64,000 bases of DNA from Streptomyces sp. JH34 (GCF_029428875.1 NZ_JAJSOO010000001.1:6048501-6112500); one strand, 5' to 3'; numbered from the stretch's first letter, positions 1-8,460 are shown. Program-made: numbers and translations. The notes: generated from the sequence alone by a model not told the origin.

Positions 1-336
1 TCGGAGGCGCTCCGCCGCGCCAACGAGGCGGGCGCACGCGCCCTGGTCGTCGTCGACGGACAGGGCACCCCCAAGGGCGTCGTCCGGGAGGCGGCCATCG
101 CCGGGGTCCCCGAGCACCGCCGCCCCTGGGTACCGGTCAGCGGCCTGGCCCAGGACCTCACCGACGGCATGAAGGTCTCCGCCGAGCTCGCGGGCGAGGC
201 CCTCCTCGACCGGCTCAAGGCGACCCCCGCCACCGAGTACCTGGTGGTCGAGGACACCGGTGAGATCTACGGCGTCCTCTCCACCACCGACGTCGAGCGT
301 GCCTTCATCAAGGCCATGGCCCGTCCCTCCGCCTGA
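1..336 (+). CDS. Site-2 protease (M50) family protein, C-terminal CBS part (5' truncated by window)
   Basis: Frame 1 is open from the first base to the TGA at 334-336, giving 112 residues without a start, so this is the tail of a longer gene. The residues read as a CBS-type ligand-binding module, with ALVVVD near the start and YLVVED followed by GVLSTTDVE near the end. That is the usual second half-domain of actinobacterial membrane M50 metalloproteases with cytoplasmic CBS domains. The zinc motif and membrane segments would lie upstream and cannot be seen. Upstream of arc and trmI in Streptomyces this position is normally held by such a protease, so the call rests partly on gene order. A stand-alone CBS protein is the alternative. 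Confidence 0.6.
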   Translation, partial: SEALRRANEAGARALVVVDGQGTPKGVVREAAIAGVPEHRRPWVPVSGLAQDLTDGMKVSAELAGEALLDRLKATPATEYLVVEDTGEIYGVLSTTDVERAFIKAMARPSA

Positions 337-366
337 CGCCCCGGAAAGGGGCCCCCGAAATACCGG

Positions 367-372
367 TACGCT
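367..372 (+). promoter_or_regulatory. Candidate -10 box of trmI (leaderless)
   Basis: TACGCT lies six bases before the ATG at 379, the spacing expected when transcription begins at the start codon. No Shine-Dalgarno sequence precedes the ATG, which agrees with a leaderless message. The -35 element is not clear. Confidence 0.35.
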
Positions 373-378
373 GTTCAC

Positions 379-1287
379 ATGTCCGAACCGACCGGTGCCG
401 CCCGCCGTCGCGGCCCATTCAAAGTCGGGGACCAGGTCCAGCTCACCGACCCCAAGGGACGCCACTACACCTTCACGCTCGAAGCCGGGAAGAACTTCCA
501 CACCCACAAGGGTTCTTTCCAGCACGACGAGCTGATCGGTGCTCCCGAGGGCAGTGTTGTCCGTACCACGGGAAACGTCGCCTACCTCGCGCTGCGCCCC
601 CTGCTCCCCGACTACGTCCTGTCCATGCCCCGCGGTGCCGCCGTGGTCTACCCCAAGGACGCGGGGCAGATCCTGGCCTTCGCGGACATCTTCCCCGGCG
701 CCCGTGTCGTGGAAGCGGGAGTGGGCTCCGGAGCGCTCAGCACCTTCCTGCTGCGCGCCATCGGTGAGCAGGGCATGCTGCACTCCTACGAGCGCCGCGA
801 GGACTTCGCCGAGATCGCCCAGCAGAACGTCGAGCGCTACTTCGGCTCGCCGCACCCCGCGTGGGAGCTCACGGTCGGCGACCTTCAGGACAACCTCTCG
901 GACACCGACGTCGACCGCGTCGTCCTCGACATGCTCGCCCCGTGGGAGTGCCTCGAGGCCGTCTCCAAGGCCCTGGTGCCCGGCGGCATCCTCTGCGCCT
1001 ACGTCGCGACCACGACCCAGCTCTCGCGGACCGTCGAGTCCATCCGCGAGATCGGCTGCTTCGCCGAGCCGCAGCCGTGGGAGTCGATGATCCGGAACTG
1101 GCACGTCGAGGGCCTTGCCGTCCGGCCGGACCACCGGATGATCGGTCACACCGGCTTCCTCGTCACCGCGCGACGCCTCGCGGACGGTGTGGAGCCGCCG
1201 GTGCGCCGCCGGCGTCCCTCCAAGGGCGCCTACGGCGAGGACTACAAGGGCCCCGGCGGCCGAAGCGGCAGCGCGGACCGCGACTGA
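379..1287 (+). CDS. trmI: tRNA (adenine(58)-N1)-methyltransferase TrmI
   Basis: 302 residues, the normal length for the actinobacterial enzyme that methylates N1 of A58 in the T-loop of tRNA using S-adenosylmethionine. An N-terminal beta-rich substrate domain (to about residue 100) precedes a Rossmann methyltransferase domain. That domain has the SAM loop EAGVGSGALS at about residues 113-122 and a catalytic-region DMLAPWE. The C-terminus ends in a basic, Gly-rich tail. The gene sits directly upstream of the proteasome cluster, as in other actinobacteria where it is often drawn next to arc. There is no ribosome-binding site before the ATG and a -10-like TACGCT lies six bases upstream, so it is probably leaderless. 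A GC-rich hairpin follows the stop. Confidence 0.93.
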   Translation: MSEPTGAARRRGPFKVGDQVQLTDPKGRHYTFTLEAGKNFHTHKGSFQHDELIGAPEGSVVRTTGNVAYLALRPLLPDYVLSMPRGAAVVYPKDAGQILAFADIFPGARVVEAGVGSGALSTFLLRAIGEQGMLHSYERREDFAEIAQQNVERYFGSPHPAWELTVGDLQDNLSDTDVDRVVLDMLAPWECLEAVSKALVPGGILCAYVATTTQLSRTVESIREIGCFAEPQPWESMIRNWHVEGLAVRPDHRMIGHTGFLVTARRLADGVEPPVRRRRPSKGAYGEDYKGPGGRSGSADRD

Positions 1288-1302
1288 CCCGCACCACGAG
1301 CC

Positions 1303-1352
1303 GGCGCCGCCGCCGAGTTCCCGGACCGACCCGGGAGCCCGGCGGCGGCGCC
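1303..1352 (+). terminator. Rho-independent-type hairpin after trmI
   Basis: A perfect 13-bp stem (1303-1315 with 1340-1352) is followed by TTTG. The 24-nt loop contains a second 6-bp stem (1319-1324 with 1331-1336). It lies 16 nt past the trmI stop. Confidence 0.7.
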
Positions 1353-1483
1353 TTTGTACGGCCACCACGACCCCGCCGTTCCCCTCGGGTGTGAGGTGTG
1401 GCACGATGCTGGCCACCCCCGCCCGCCGACGTCGGTTCGGCAACGCCTCTCCAGGCCTCCAGGAACCACAGGAGACATACCGC

Positions 1484-2080
1484 GTGCAGACCTCCGCGCT
1501 CCCGGACCTCGCGCACACCGCCGCCAAGCCGGTGCACTGGCTCGCCACGGCGACGGCGATGGCCGCCGTGGTCGCGGCCGCGGGCCTGCTCCAGCCCGAA
1601 GCCGCCACCGCCACGGCCTCCGCGTCCGAGCACCGGGTGACCACGCGGCACGGCGGCGCGCCGGCCGCGAAGGCCCCGGACCCTGCGGGCGTCACCTACC
1701 CCCTCGACTGCGGAACCGTCGGGCAGACCGTCGCGGAGAGCGCCCCCGGAGACCTCGACGGGGACGGCGGACCCGAGACCGTGGCCGTCGTCCGCTGTGC
1801 CGCCGGGTCCGGCACCCCGCCCAGCGGCATCTACGTCGTGACACAGCGGAGCGGGGCCGCACCCAGGGTCGTGGCGACCCTGGTGGACCCCGCTCGGAAA
1901 CTCGCCGTCACCGACTTCGCCGTCCGGGACGGCCGGGTCTCGGCGACCCTGCTCGGCTACTCCTCCGAGGCAGTGCCGCGCTGCTGCCCCGACGAGCTGG
2001 AGAGCGCCACCTGGCAGTGGAAGGGCAACGCCTTCGTGAAGTCCGCCGACCCCGCCGGGAGCACCGCCCGGAGCGCGTGA
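1484..2080 (+). CDS. Secreted hypothetical protein
   Basis: 198 residues from GTG at 1484, chosen because AGGAG lies ten bases upstream and the codon starts immediately before an export signal. A hydrophobic stretch at about residues 22-38 ending in an Ala-rich region looks like a signal peptide, with cleavage probable near residue 45. The mature part has a DLDGDGGPE segment typical of calcium-binding FG-GAP/VCBS-like loops and paired Cys residues (a CC at about residue 166), which fits an extracellular location. I recognise no enzyme family. It converges on the ferredoxin gene with only four bases between stops. Confidence 0.7.
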   Translation: MQTSALPDLAHTAAKPVHWLATATAMAAVVAAAGLLQPEAATATASASEHRVTTRHGGAPAAKAPDPAGVTYPLDCGTVGQTVAESAPGDLDGDGGPETVAVVRCAAGSGTPPSGIYVVTQRSGAAPRVVATLVDPARKLAVTDFAVRDGRVSATLLGYSSEAVPRCCPDELESATWQWKGNAFVKSADPAGSTARSA

Positions 2081-2084
2081 GCCG

Positions 2085-2393
2085 TCACCCCGCGTCCGGA
2101 CCGTAGACTTCCACGTTGTCCGAAACGCGGCGTACGTGAATGCAGTCGCCCGGGCACTCCTTGGCGGAATCCACGACGTCCTGGAGCAGGGGCAGCGGCA
2201 CCGGCGTGGTGGCGCCCTTGTCCTGGAGCAGTTCGTCCTCGTCGCTCTTCACGTACGCCAGACCGTCGATGTCCAGCTCGAACACCTCGGGTGCGTACTG
2301 CACGCAGATGCCGTCCCCCGTACACAGGTCCTGGTCGATCCAGACCTCGAGATCCTGTGTGTCGCTGTCCGGGGCGTCCTGCTGCACGGTCAT
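2085..2393 (-). CDS. Ferredoxin, probable [3Fe-4S] type
   Basis: 102 residues from the ATG at 2393, which has an AGGA-type ribosome-binding site; longer in-frame starts upstream add unrelated sequence. The protein has a CTGDGIC motif and a later CPGDC. In the first motif the usual second cysteine is missing (Cys-X5-Cys), the hallmark of single-cluster [3Fe-4S] ferredoxins that feed cytochrome P450s and other oxidoreductases. The N-terminus is polar and the body acidic, as for soluble electron carriers. It is divergent from arc, and no P450 or reductase lies nearby, so the partner is unknown. This ferredoxin is a regular neighbour of arc in Streptomyces. Confidence 0.88.
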   Translation of the reverse strand: MTVQQDAPDSDTQDLEVWIDQDLCTGDGICVQYAPEVFELDIDGLAYVKSDEDELLQDKGATTPVPLPLLQDVVDSAKECPGDCIHVRRVSDNVEVYGPDAG

Positions 2394-2588
2394 GTGTCCT
2401 GCCGTTCCCTGCGTATCTGCACCAATTGAAGCCGGCCCTGACGGGTGTTGAACGCTTCGACGATACAACCGGCTGCTTTCCGGTGCCGAAGGGTGGGTAT
2501 TCCCTTGGCGTGAGGGAGAGCGCAAGGGTGAAGATCGGACAGACTCCCGGGTCTTTGTGATCTAGGGGTTTCAATCATCACCCACCCA

Positions 2589-2597
2589 GGTAGGGTC
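2589..2597 (+). promoter_or_regulatory. Candidate arc promoter -10 region
   Basis: GGTAGGGTC contains the -10-like hexamer TAGGGT (2591-2596), 38 bp before the arc GTG. The same nine bases occur in front of pup and prcB. No good -35 is visible. Confidence 0.4.
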
Positions 2598-2634
2598 AGG
2601 AAGCGTCCAGCTCCCCTTGGAGGAGGTGAGGACC

Positions 2635-4401
2635 GTGGCAGCCCACGACGACGACATCAACCGCGGCACCCGGCCCGCGCGCGGGTCAGAAGACCCGGCC
2701 GGCCAGGTCGCCTATCTCGAGCAGGAAATCGCCGTCCTGCGACGTAAGCTCGCCGACTCTCCGCGTCATACGAGGATTCTCGAAGAGCGGATCGTCGAGT
2801 TGCAGACCAACCTGGCAGGCGTGTCCGCGCAGAACGAGCGGCTCGCCAACACGCTCCGCGAGGCCCGCGACCAGATCGTGGCCCTCAAGGAGGAGGTCGA
2901 CCGGCTGGCCCAGCCCCCGGCCGGCTTCGGTGTCTTCCTGCAGGCCAACGAGGACGACACCTGTGACATCTTCACCGGGGGCCGCAAGCTCCGGGTGAAC
3001 GTCAGCCCCAGCGTGGAGCTCGAAGGCCTCCGGCGAGGCCAGGAAGTCATGCTCAACGAGGCGCTCAACGTGGTCGAGGCCATGGCGTTCGAGCGGGCCG
3101 GGGACATCGTCACCCTCAAGGAGATCCTCGAGGACGGCGAGCGGGCCCTGGTCATCGGGCACACCGACGAGGAACGGGTGGTGAGGCTCGCCGAGCCCCT
3201 GCTGGACATCACCATCCGCCCCGGCGACGCCCTGCTGCTCGAGCCCAGGTCCGGGTACGTCTACGAAGTGGTCCCCAAGAGCGAGGTCGAGGAACTCGTC
3301 CTCGAAGAGGTCCCGGACATCGACTACGACAAGATCGGCGGCCTGGGCGACCAGATCGAACTGATCCGCGACGCGGTCGAGCTCCCGTACCTGCACCCGG
3401 ACCTCTTCAAGGAGCACGAGCTCCGCCCGCCGAAGGGCATCCTGCTCTACGGCCCTCCGGGCTGCGGCAAGACACTCATCGCCAAGGCCGTCGCCAACTC
3501 GCTGGCCAAGAAGGTCGCCGAGGTCACCGGACAGCCCGCGGGGAAGAGCTACTTCCTCAACATCAAGGGCCCCGAGCTCCTCAACAAATACGTCGGTGAG
3601 ACCGAGCGGCACATCCGCCTCGTCTTCCAGCGGGCCCGTGAGAAGGCGAGCGAGGGCACCCCCGTCATCGTCTTCTTCGACGAGATGGAATCCCTCTTCC
3701 GCACCCGCGGATCCGGTGTCAGCTCGGACGTGGAGAACACCATCGTCCCCCAGCTGCTCGCCGAGATCGACGGTGTGGAGGGCCTGGAGAACGTCATCGT
3801 CATCGGTGCCTCCAACCGCGAGGACATGATCGACCCCGCGATCCTGCGCCCCGGCCGTCTCGATGTGAAGATCAAGATCGAGCGCCCGGACGCGGAGGCC
3901 GCGAAGGACATCTTCGCGAAGTACCTCACTCCCTCGCTGCCGCTGCACTCGGACGACCTGGCCGAGCACACCGGATCGAAGGAAGCCGCAGCCCACGCGA
4001 TGATCCAGTCCGTCGTGGAGCGGATGTACACGGAATCCGAGGAGAACCGCTTCCTCGAGGTCACCTACGCGAACGGCGACAAGGAAGTCCTGTACTTCAA
4101 GGACTTCAACTCCGGAGCGATGATTCAGAACATCGTGGACCGGGCGAAGAAAATGGCCATCAAGGCATTCCTCGAGCAGGGCCAGAAGGGCCTGCGCGTC
4201 TCCCATCTCCTCCAGGCGTGTGTGGACGAGTTCAAGGAGAACGAGGACCTGCCGAACACCACCAACCCGGACGACTGGGCCAGGATTTCCGGAAAGAAGG
4301 GCGAGCGGATCGTGTTCATCCGCACACTCGTCACCGGAAAGCAGGGCGCGGACACCGGTCGTTCCATCGACACGGTGGCAAATACCGGACAGTACCTGTA
4401 A
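2635..4401 (+). CDS. arc: Proteasome-associated AAA ATPase ARC/Mpa
   Basis: 588 residues. It forms the hexameric ring that binds Pup-tagged proteins, unfolds them and feeds them to the 20S core. A coiled coil (about residues 25-93) that captures Pup is followed by the OB domains (about 95-225) and the AAA module. Walker A GPPGCGKT is at 273-280, Walker B reads VFFDEME, and sensor/arginine-finger sequences follow. The C-terminus ends GQYL, a penultimate-Tyr gating motif that docks in the alpha-ring pockets. GTG at 2635 is preferred over the TTG six codons upstream because GGAGG lies 11-16 bases before it and the family N-terminus starts there. It opens the pup-proteasome cluster. Confidence 0.97.
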   Translation: MAAHDDDINRGTRPARGSEDPAGQVAYLEQEIAVLRRKLADSPRHTRILEERIVELQTNLAGVSAQNERLANTLREARDQIVALKEEVDRLAQPPAGFGVFLQANEDDTCDIFTGGRKLRVNVSPSVELEGLRRGQEVMLNEALNVVEAMAFERAGDIVTLKEILEDGERALVIGHTDEERVVRLAEPLLDITIRPGDALLLEPRSGYVYEVVPKSEVEELVLEEVPDIDYDKIGGLGDQIELIRDAVELPYLHPDLFKEHELRPPKGILLYGPPGCGKTLIAKAVANSLAKKVAEVTGQPAGKSYFLNIKGPELLNKYVGETERHIRLVFQRAREKASEGTPVIVFFDEMESLFRTRGSGVSSDVENTIVPQLLAEIDGVEGLENVIVIGASNREDMIDPAILRPGRLDVKIKIERPDAEAAKDIFAKYLTPSLPLHSDDLAEHTGSKEAAAHAMIQSVVERMYTESEENRFLEVTYANGDKEVLYFKDFNSGAMIQNIVDRAKKMAIKAFLEQGQKGLRVSHLLQACVDEFKENEDLPNTTNPDDWARISGKKGERIVFIRTLVTGKQGADTGRSIDTVANTGQYL

Positions 4402-4452
4402 AACGCAGACCGGCTGCGGATGCCCGGCTGGGTATCCGCAGCCGGCCGTTTT
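4400..4452 (+). terminator. Intrinsic terminator after arc
   Basis: A perfect 12-bp stem (4410-4421 with 4434-4445) is followed by CCGTTTTCCC. The flanking AAAACG (4400-4405) can extend pairing with CGTTTT (4447-4452). The first A overlaps the arc stop codon. Confidence 0.85.
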
Positions 4453-4628
4453 CCCGGCAGCTCCGGCCACACCCGAACAATGACGCAATTGATCTCCCCA
4501 CCGGCGCAGAGGCGCTCTAGGCTCTGCCGTACCGCCGAGTCGCGCAGTGCGGGGACGGGCACCGCGGACCAGCAGCGGTACTTGAGCGCCGCTCCCGGAG
4601 GGGAGCGCCGCCGGGCAAGGAGGGCCGC

Positions 4629-6140
4629 ATGACCGTACGGCGAGTGATGGGCATCGAGACGGAGTACGGGATCTCCGTCCCCGGTCAACCCAACGCCAAT
4701 GCCATGCTCACCTCGTCCCAGATCGTCAACGCCTACGCGGCGGCGATGCACCGGGCGCGCCGCGCCCGCTGGGACTTCGAGGAGGAGAATCCGCTGCGGG
4801 ACGCGCGAGGCTTCGACCTCGCCCGTGAGACCGCCGACTCCAGCCAGCTCACCGACGAGGACATCGGCCTGGCCAATGTCATCCTCACCAACGGTGCGCG
4901 GCTGTACGTCGACCACGCGCACCCCGAATACAGCTCACCCGAGATCACCAACCCGCTGGACGCGGTGCTCTGGGACAAGGCCGGCGAGCGGGTGATGGCG
5001 GAGGCGGCCGAGCGGGCCGCCGCGATCCCCGGGGCCCAGCCGATCCACCTCTACAAGAACAACACCGACAACAAGGGCGCGTCCTACGGCACGCACGAGA
5101 ACTACCTGATGAAGCGGGAGACCCCCTTCTCGGACATCGTGCGCCACCTGACGCCGTTCTTCGTCTCGCGCCAGGTCGTCACCGGCGCGGGCCGGGTCGG
5201 CATCGGCCAGGACGGCCACGAGCACGGGTTCCAGATCAGCCAGCGCGCCGACTACTTCGAGGTCGAGGTCGGCCTCGAGACCACGCTCAAGCGCCCCATC
5301 ATCAACACCCGCGACGAACCGCACTCGGACGCCGAGAAGTACCGCAGGCTCCACGTGATCATCGGTGACGCGAACCTCTCCGAGATCTCGACCTATCTGA
5401 AGCTCGGCACCACCTCGCTGGTCCTGGCCATGATCGAGGACGGGTTCATCAACGTCGACCTGGCGGTGGACCAGCCGGTCCGCACCCTCCACCAGGTCTC
5501 GCACGACCCGACGCTCCAGCAGCTCGTCACGCTCCGCAGCGGCCGGACACTCACCGCTGTGCAGCTCCAGATGGAGTACTTCGAGCTGGGCCGCAAGTAC
5601 GTCGAGGAGCGGTACGGCGCGGACGCGGACGAGCAGACCAAGGACGTCCTGGCCCGCTGGGAGGACACCCTGAACCGTCTGGAGAACGATCCGATGAGCC
5701 TGTCGGGCGAGCTCGACTGGATCGCCAAGCGGGAGCTCATGGAGGGCTACCGGCGCCGTGACGGCCTGGACTGGGACGCCCCGCGCCTGCACCTGGTGGA
5801 CCTCCAGTACGCCGACGTGCGGGCCGACAAGGGCCTGTACAACCGTCTGGCCGCCCGGGGGAAGATCAAGCGGCTGCTCGACGAGAGCGACGTCGAGCGG
5901 GCCCGTACGAAGCCTCCGGAGGACACCAGGGCCTATTTCCGGGGCCGCTGCCTGGAGCAGTACGCGGACGACGTCGCCGCGGCCTCCTGGGACTCGGTCA
6001 TCTTCGACCTCCCCGACCGCGACTCGTTGCAGCGTGTGCCCACGATGGAACCGTTGCGGGGTACACGCACTCATGTCAAGGAGCTCCTGGACCGCTGCCG
6101 TACGGCGGAGGAGCTGGTCCGGACGCTCACGGGGGCCTGA
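4629..6140 (+). CDS. dop: Pup deamidase/depupylase Dop
   Basis: 503 residues with the glutamine-synthetase-like fold shared by Dop and PafA. The N-terminal MGIETEYG signature carries the catalytic Glu/Asp region. The long insertion after it (about residues 20-85) is the Dop loop, which is absent from PafA encoded at 10927-12288. The later NTRDEPH and LHVIIGD motifs line the nucleotide and Pup groove. Dop removes Pup from substrates and, where Pup ends in Gln, deamidates it. Because Pup here ends in Glu, the main role should be depupylation. It has its own upstream gap of 227 bp after the arc terminator, and the RBS-like AAGGAGGG sits just before the ATG. Confidence 0.96.
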   Translation: MTVRRVMGIETEYGISVPGQPNANAMLTSSQIVNAYAAAMHRARRARWDFEEENPLRDARGFDLARETADSSQLTDEDIGLANVILTNGARLYVDHAHPEYSSPEITNPLDAVLWDKAGERVMAEAAERAAAIPGAQPIHLYKNNTDNKGASYGTHENYLMKRETPFSDIVRHLTPFFVSRQVVTGAGRVGIGQDGHEHGFQISQRADYFEVEVGLETTLKRPIINTRDEPHSDAEKYRRLHVIIGDANLSEISTYLKLGTTSLVLAMIEDGFINVDLAVDQPVRTLHQVSHDPTLQQLVTLRSGRTLTAVQLQMEYFELGRKYVEERYGADADEQTKDVLARWEDTLNRLENDPMSLSGELDWIAKRELMEGYRRRDGLDWDAPRLHLVDLQYADVRADKGLYNRLAARGKIKRLLDESDVERARTKPPEDTRAYFRGRCLEQYADDVAAASWDSVIFDLPDRDSLQRVPTMEPLRGTRTHVKELLDRCRTAEELVRTLTGA

Positions 6141-6215
6141 AAGGCGTCCAGGCTGGGAATCAATCAGATGACCTGCGGACGTTGAGGAAAGTAGCGGGCC
6201 GATGTCGGACCCCGT

Positions 6216-6243
6216 GGGTAGGGTCTGATCAAGTGCTTCGAAC
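6216..6243 (+). promoter_or_regulatory. Candidate pup promoter with shared element
   Basis: GGGTAGGGTC (6216-6225, -10-like TAGGGT at 6219-6224) is followed six bases later by AGTGCTTCGAAC (6232-6243). The same two blocks occur before prcB. The -35 element is not obvious. Confidence 0.45.
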
Positions 6244-6260
6244 CGAGCGGGGTGAGCTAG

Positions 6261-6479
6261 ATGGCGACCAAGGACACCGGCGGCGGACAGCAGAAGGCGA
6301 CACGTTCCACCGAGGGGACCGAGGAGCAGGCGCAGGACGCGCAGGCCTCCGAGGACCTCGCGGAGCGACAGGAGAAGCTCAGCGACGACGTCGACGACGT
6401 CCTCGACGAGATCGACGACGTACTCGAGTCCAATGCCGAGGATTTCGTACGCTCGTTCGTCCAAAAGGGCGGCGAGTAG
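6261..6479 (+). CDS. pup: Prokaryotic ubiquitin-like protein Pup
   Basis: 72 residues, highly acidic and free of Cys and Trp, as expected for the intrinsically disordered tag that PafA joins to substrate lysines. The C-terminal half (SDDVDDVLDEIDDVLE then FVRSFVQKGGE) forms the helix that binds the ARC coiled coil. The last residues are Gly-Gly-Glu, so the terminal gamma-carboxylate needed by PafA is encoded directly and no deamidation of Gln is required. GGGGTGAGCTAG precedes the ATG, a weak ribosome-binding site. A hairpin separates it from prcB, which may let Pup be made in excess of the protease. Confidence 0.97.
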   Translation: MATKDTGGGQQKATRSTEGTEEQAQDAQASEDLAERQEKLSDDVDDVLDEIDDVLESNAEDFVRSFVQKGGE

Positions 6480-6494
6480 CACCCGGCCAGGACC

Positions 6495-6525
6495 GCCGGC
6501 CGACGCCTCCGGGCCGTCGGCCGGC
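6495..6525 (+). terminator. Hairpin between pup and prcB
   Basis: A perfect 11-bp stem (6495-6505 with 6515-6525) and a 9-nt loop start 16 nt after the pup stop. There is no T-tract, so it may act as a partial terminator or 3'-end stabiliser. Confidence 0.55.
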
Positions 6526-6593
6526 GCTCTTCGAGGGATGTCCCCGTCGTGCACGGGCGTCCCGCGGAGGGCGCTTCCGTAGCCGGGATCATG

Positions 6594-6621
6594 TTGATCA
6601 CCGTCACAGTGCGGGTAGGGT
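6594..6621 (+). promoter_or_regulatory. prcB promoter
   Basis: TTGATC (6594-6599), 16 bp, TAGGGT (6616-6621) is a good match to the principal-sigma (HrdB) pattern of Streptomyces. Eight bases beyond GGGTAGGGTC comes AGTGCTTCAAC (6631-6641), nearly the same block as in front of pup. Confidence 0.6.
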
Positions 6622-6717
6622 CCGTGGCGTAGTGCTTCAACTGCAATTCGGCCATCGGCAAGTTGGGGATGATCCTGACTCCTTGCGCAGGGCCATCGCA
6701 TACCTGGAGGGAAACGC

Positions 6718-7563
6718 GTGGAAGCCAACACTCGTAGCACCGGGCGTCTACCAGCTGCCTTCCTGACGCCGGGTTCGTCGTCGTTCATGGACTTCCTGTC
6801 CGACCACTCACCCGAGATCCTTCCCGGCAACCGCAGCCTGCCGCCGCTGCAGGGCGCCGTCGAGGCGCCGCACGGCACGACCATCGTCGCGGCCAGCTTC
6901 CCCGGCGGCGTCGTGCTCGCCGGTGACCGGCGGGCGACCATGGGGAACATGATCGCGCAGCGCGACATCGAGAAGGTGTTCCCGGCCGACGAGTACTCGG
7001 CGGTCGGGATCGCCGGCACTGCGGGTCTCGCCGTGGAGATGGTCAAGCTGTTCCAGCTGGAGCTGGAGCACTTCGAGAAGGTCGAGGGCGCCACCCTCTC
7101 CCTCGAGGGCAAGGCCAACCGGCTCTCCACGATGATCCGCAGCAATCTGGCGATGGCCATGCAGGGTCTGGCGGTCGTCCCGCTCTTCGCCGGGTACGAC
7201 GTCGACCGTGAGAAGGGCCGGATCTTCTCCTACGACGTCACAGGCGGGCGTTCCGAGGAGCACGGCTACGCGTCCACCGGCTCGGGTTCCGTCTTCGCCC
7301 GCGGGTCGATGAAGAAGCTGTACCGCGACGACCTGACGGAGGAGCAGACGCTCACCCTGGTCGTGCAGGCGCTGTACGACGCCGCCGACGACGACTCGGC
7401 GACCGGTGGCCCGGACGTGGCCCGCCGGATCTATCCGATCGTCACCGTCATCACCGACGAGGGCTTCCGCAAGCTGGACGACACGGAATCCTCGGAGATC
7501 GCGCGAGCGATCCTGGAGCGCCGGCTCGAGCAGCCCGACGGCCCCCGTGCCGCGCTGCTCTGA
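6718..7563 (+). CDS. prcB: 20S proteasome beta subunit PrcB
   Basis: 281 residues from GTG at 6718, behind TGGAGGG. The first 53 residues are a propeptide cleaved off during assembly. Gly53-Thr54 in HGTTIVAASF is the processing site, making Thr54 the N-terminal nucleophile of the mature subunit. GDRRATMG a little later supplies the Asp, and a Lys-containing region completes the active site in this family. The mature beta subunits form the two inner heptameric rings. prcA follows after 55 bp. The pair is placed downstream of pup, as throughout actinobacteria. Confidence 0.97.
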   Translation: MEANTRSTGRLPAAFLTPGSSSFMDFLSDHSPEILPGNRSLPPLQGAVEAPHGTTIVAASFPGGVVLAGDRRATMGNMIAQRDIEKVFPADEYSAVGIAGTAGLAVEMVKLFQLELEHFEKVEGATLSLEGKANRLSTMIRSNLAMAMQGLAVVPLFAGYDVDREKGRIFSYDVTGGRSEEHGYASTGSGSVFARGSMKKLYRDDLTEEQTLTLVVQALYDAADDDSATGGPDVARRIYPIVTVITDEGFRKLDDTESSEIARAILERRLEQPDGPRAALL

Positions 7564-7618
7564 CCGGTCCGATGCTTCTCCGATGCACTCGTCACTGACA
7601 GAAAGGGACGGATAGCCG

Positions 7619-8446
7619 GTGTCGACGCCGTTCTATGTCTCACCTCAGCAGGCCATGGCCGACCGGGCGGAATACGCCCGGAAGGGCATCGCCCGTGGTC
7701 GCAGCCTGGTCGTGCTGCAGTACGCCGACGGCATTGTGTTCGTCGGCGAGAACCCGTCCCGCGCGCTGCACAAGTTCAGCGAGATCTACGACCGGATCGG
7801 CTTCGCCGCCGCCGGCAAGTACAACGAGTACGAGAACCTCCGGATCGGCGGCGTCCGTTACGCCGATCTGCGCGGTTACACCTACGACCGTGACGACGTC
7901 ACGGCCCGTGGGCTGGCCAACGTCTACGCGCAGACGCTGGGCACCATCTTCTCCAGTGCGGCCGAGAAGCCGTACGAGGTGGAACTGGTGGTCGCCGAGG
8001 TCGGCGCGGGGCCCGAGGGCGACCAGATCTACCGGCTGCCGCACGACGGCTCGATCGTCGACGAGCACGGCTCGGTAGCGGTCGGCGGGAACGCCGAGCA
8101 GATCAGTAACTTCCTCGACCAGCGCCACCGCGACGGGATGTCCCTCGCCGAGGCGCTCAAGCTGGCCGTGCAGGCGTTGTCGCGCGAGGCCAACGGCAAC
8201 GAGCGGGAGATCCCGGCCGAGCGGCTCGAGGTCGCGGTCCTGGACCGGACGAGGCCGCAGCAGCGCAAGTTCAAGCGGATCGTCGGCCGCCAGCTGACCA
8301 GGCTGCTGGACGCGGACGGCGCGGGGGCGACCCCGACGGACGCGCCGTCCGACGCCGAGGACGCGGAGGACGGCGGAACCTCGGCCGGCGGCGCCGACAC
8401 CCCCGCGAAGGGCACCGACGCCTCCGACGAGGGAACGAAGGAGTAG
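7619..8446 (+). CDS. prcA: 20S proteasome alpha subunit PrcA
   Basis: 275 residues from GTG at 7619. It forms the outer rings of the 20S core, which gate entry and dock ARC. The N-terminus MSTPFYVSPQQAM is the flexible gate segment, followed by the alpha-specific helix (DRAEYARKGIARG) and the conserved proteasome fold with IYDRIGFAAAGKYNEYENL. There is no catalytic Thr, as expected. After about residue 235 the protein becomes a low-complexity acidic Ala/Asp/Gly/Thr tail, longer than in mycobacteria and probably disordered. A perfect 16-bp terminator follows the stop. Confidence 0.97.
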   Translation: MSTPFYVSPQQAMADRAEYARKGIARGRSLVVLQYADGIVFVGENPSRALHKFSEIYDRIGFAAAGKYNEYENLRIGGVRYADLRGYTYDRDDVTARGLANVYAQTLGTIFSSAAEKPYEVELVVAEVGAGPEGDQIYRLPHDGSIVDEHGSVAVGGNAEQISNFLDQRHRDGMSLAEALKLAVQALSREANGNEREIPAERLEVAVLDRTRPQQRKFKRIVGRQLTRLLDADGAGATPTDAPSDAEDAEDGGTSAGGADTPAKGTDASDEGTKE

Positions 8447-8460
8447 ACGACTCCTGGACG

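Noticed and set aside
2394..2525. Longer N-terminus for the ferredoxin
   Set aside because: The extra 44 residues are unlike ferredoxins and the ATG at 2393 has its own ribosome-binding site.
2617..2634. TTG at 2617 as the arc start
   Set aside because: It would place the Shine-Dalgarno sequence inside the gene; GTG at 2635 has GGAGG at the right distance and the family N-terminus.
2686..4488. A 600-codon open frame antisense to arc
   Set aside because: Codon bias follows the sense gene, there is no ribosome-binding site or family match, and high-GC genomes routinely give long antisense frames.
6594..6621. prcB promoter as a PafBC-dependent (RecA-NDp type) promoter
   Set aside because: The required TTGTCRGTG-N8-TANNNT is absent; only a housekeeping-type -35/-10 pair fits.
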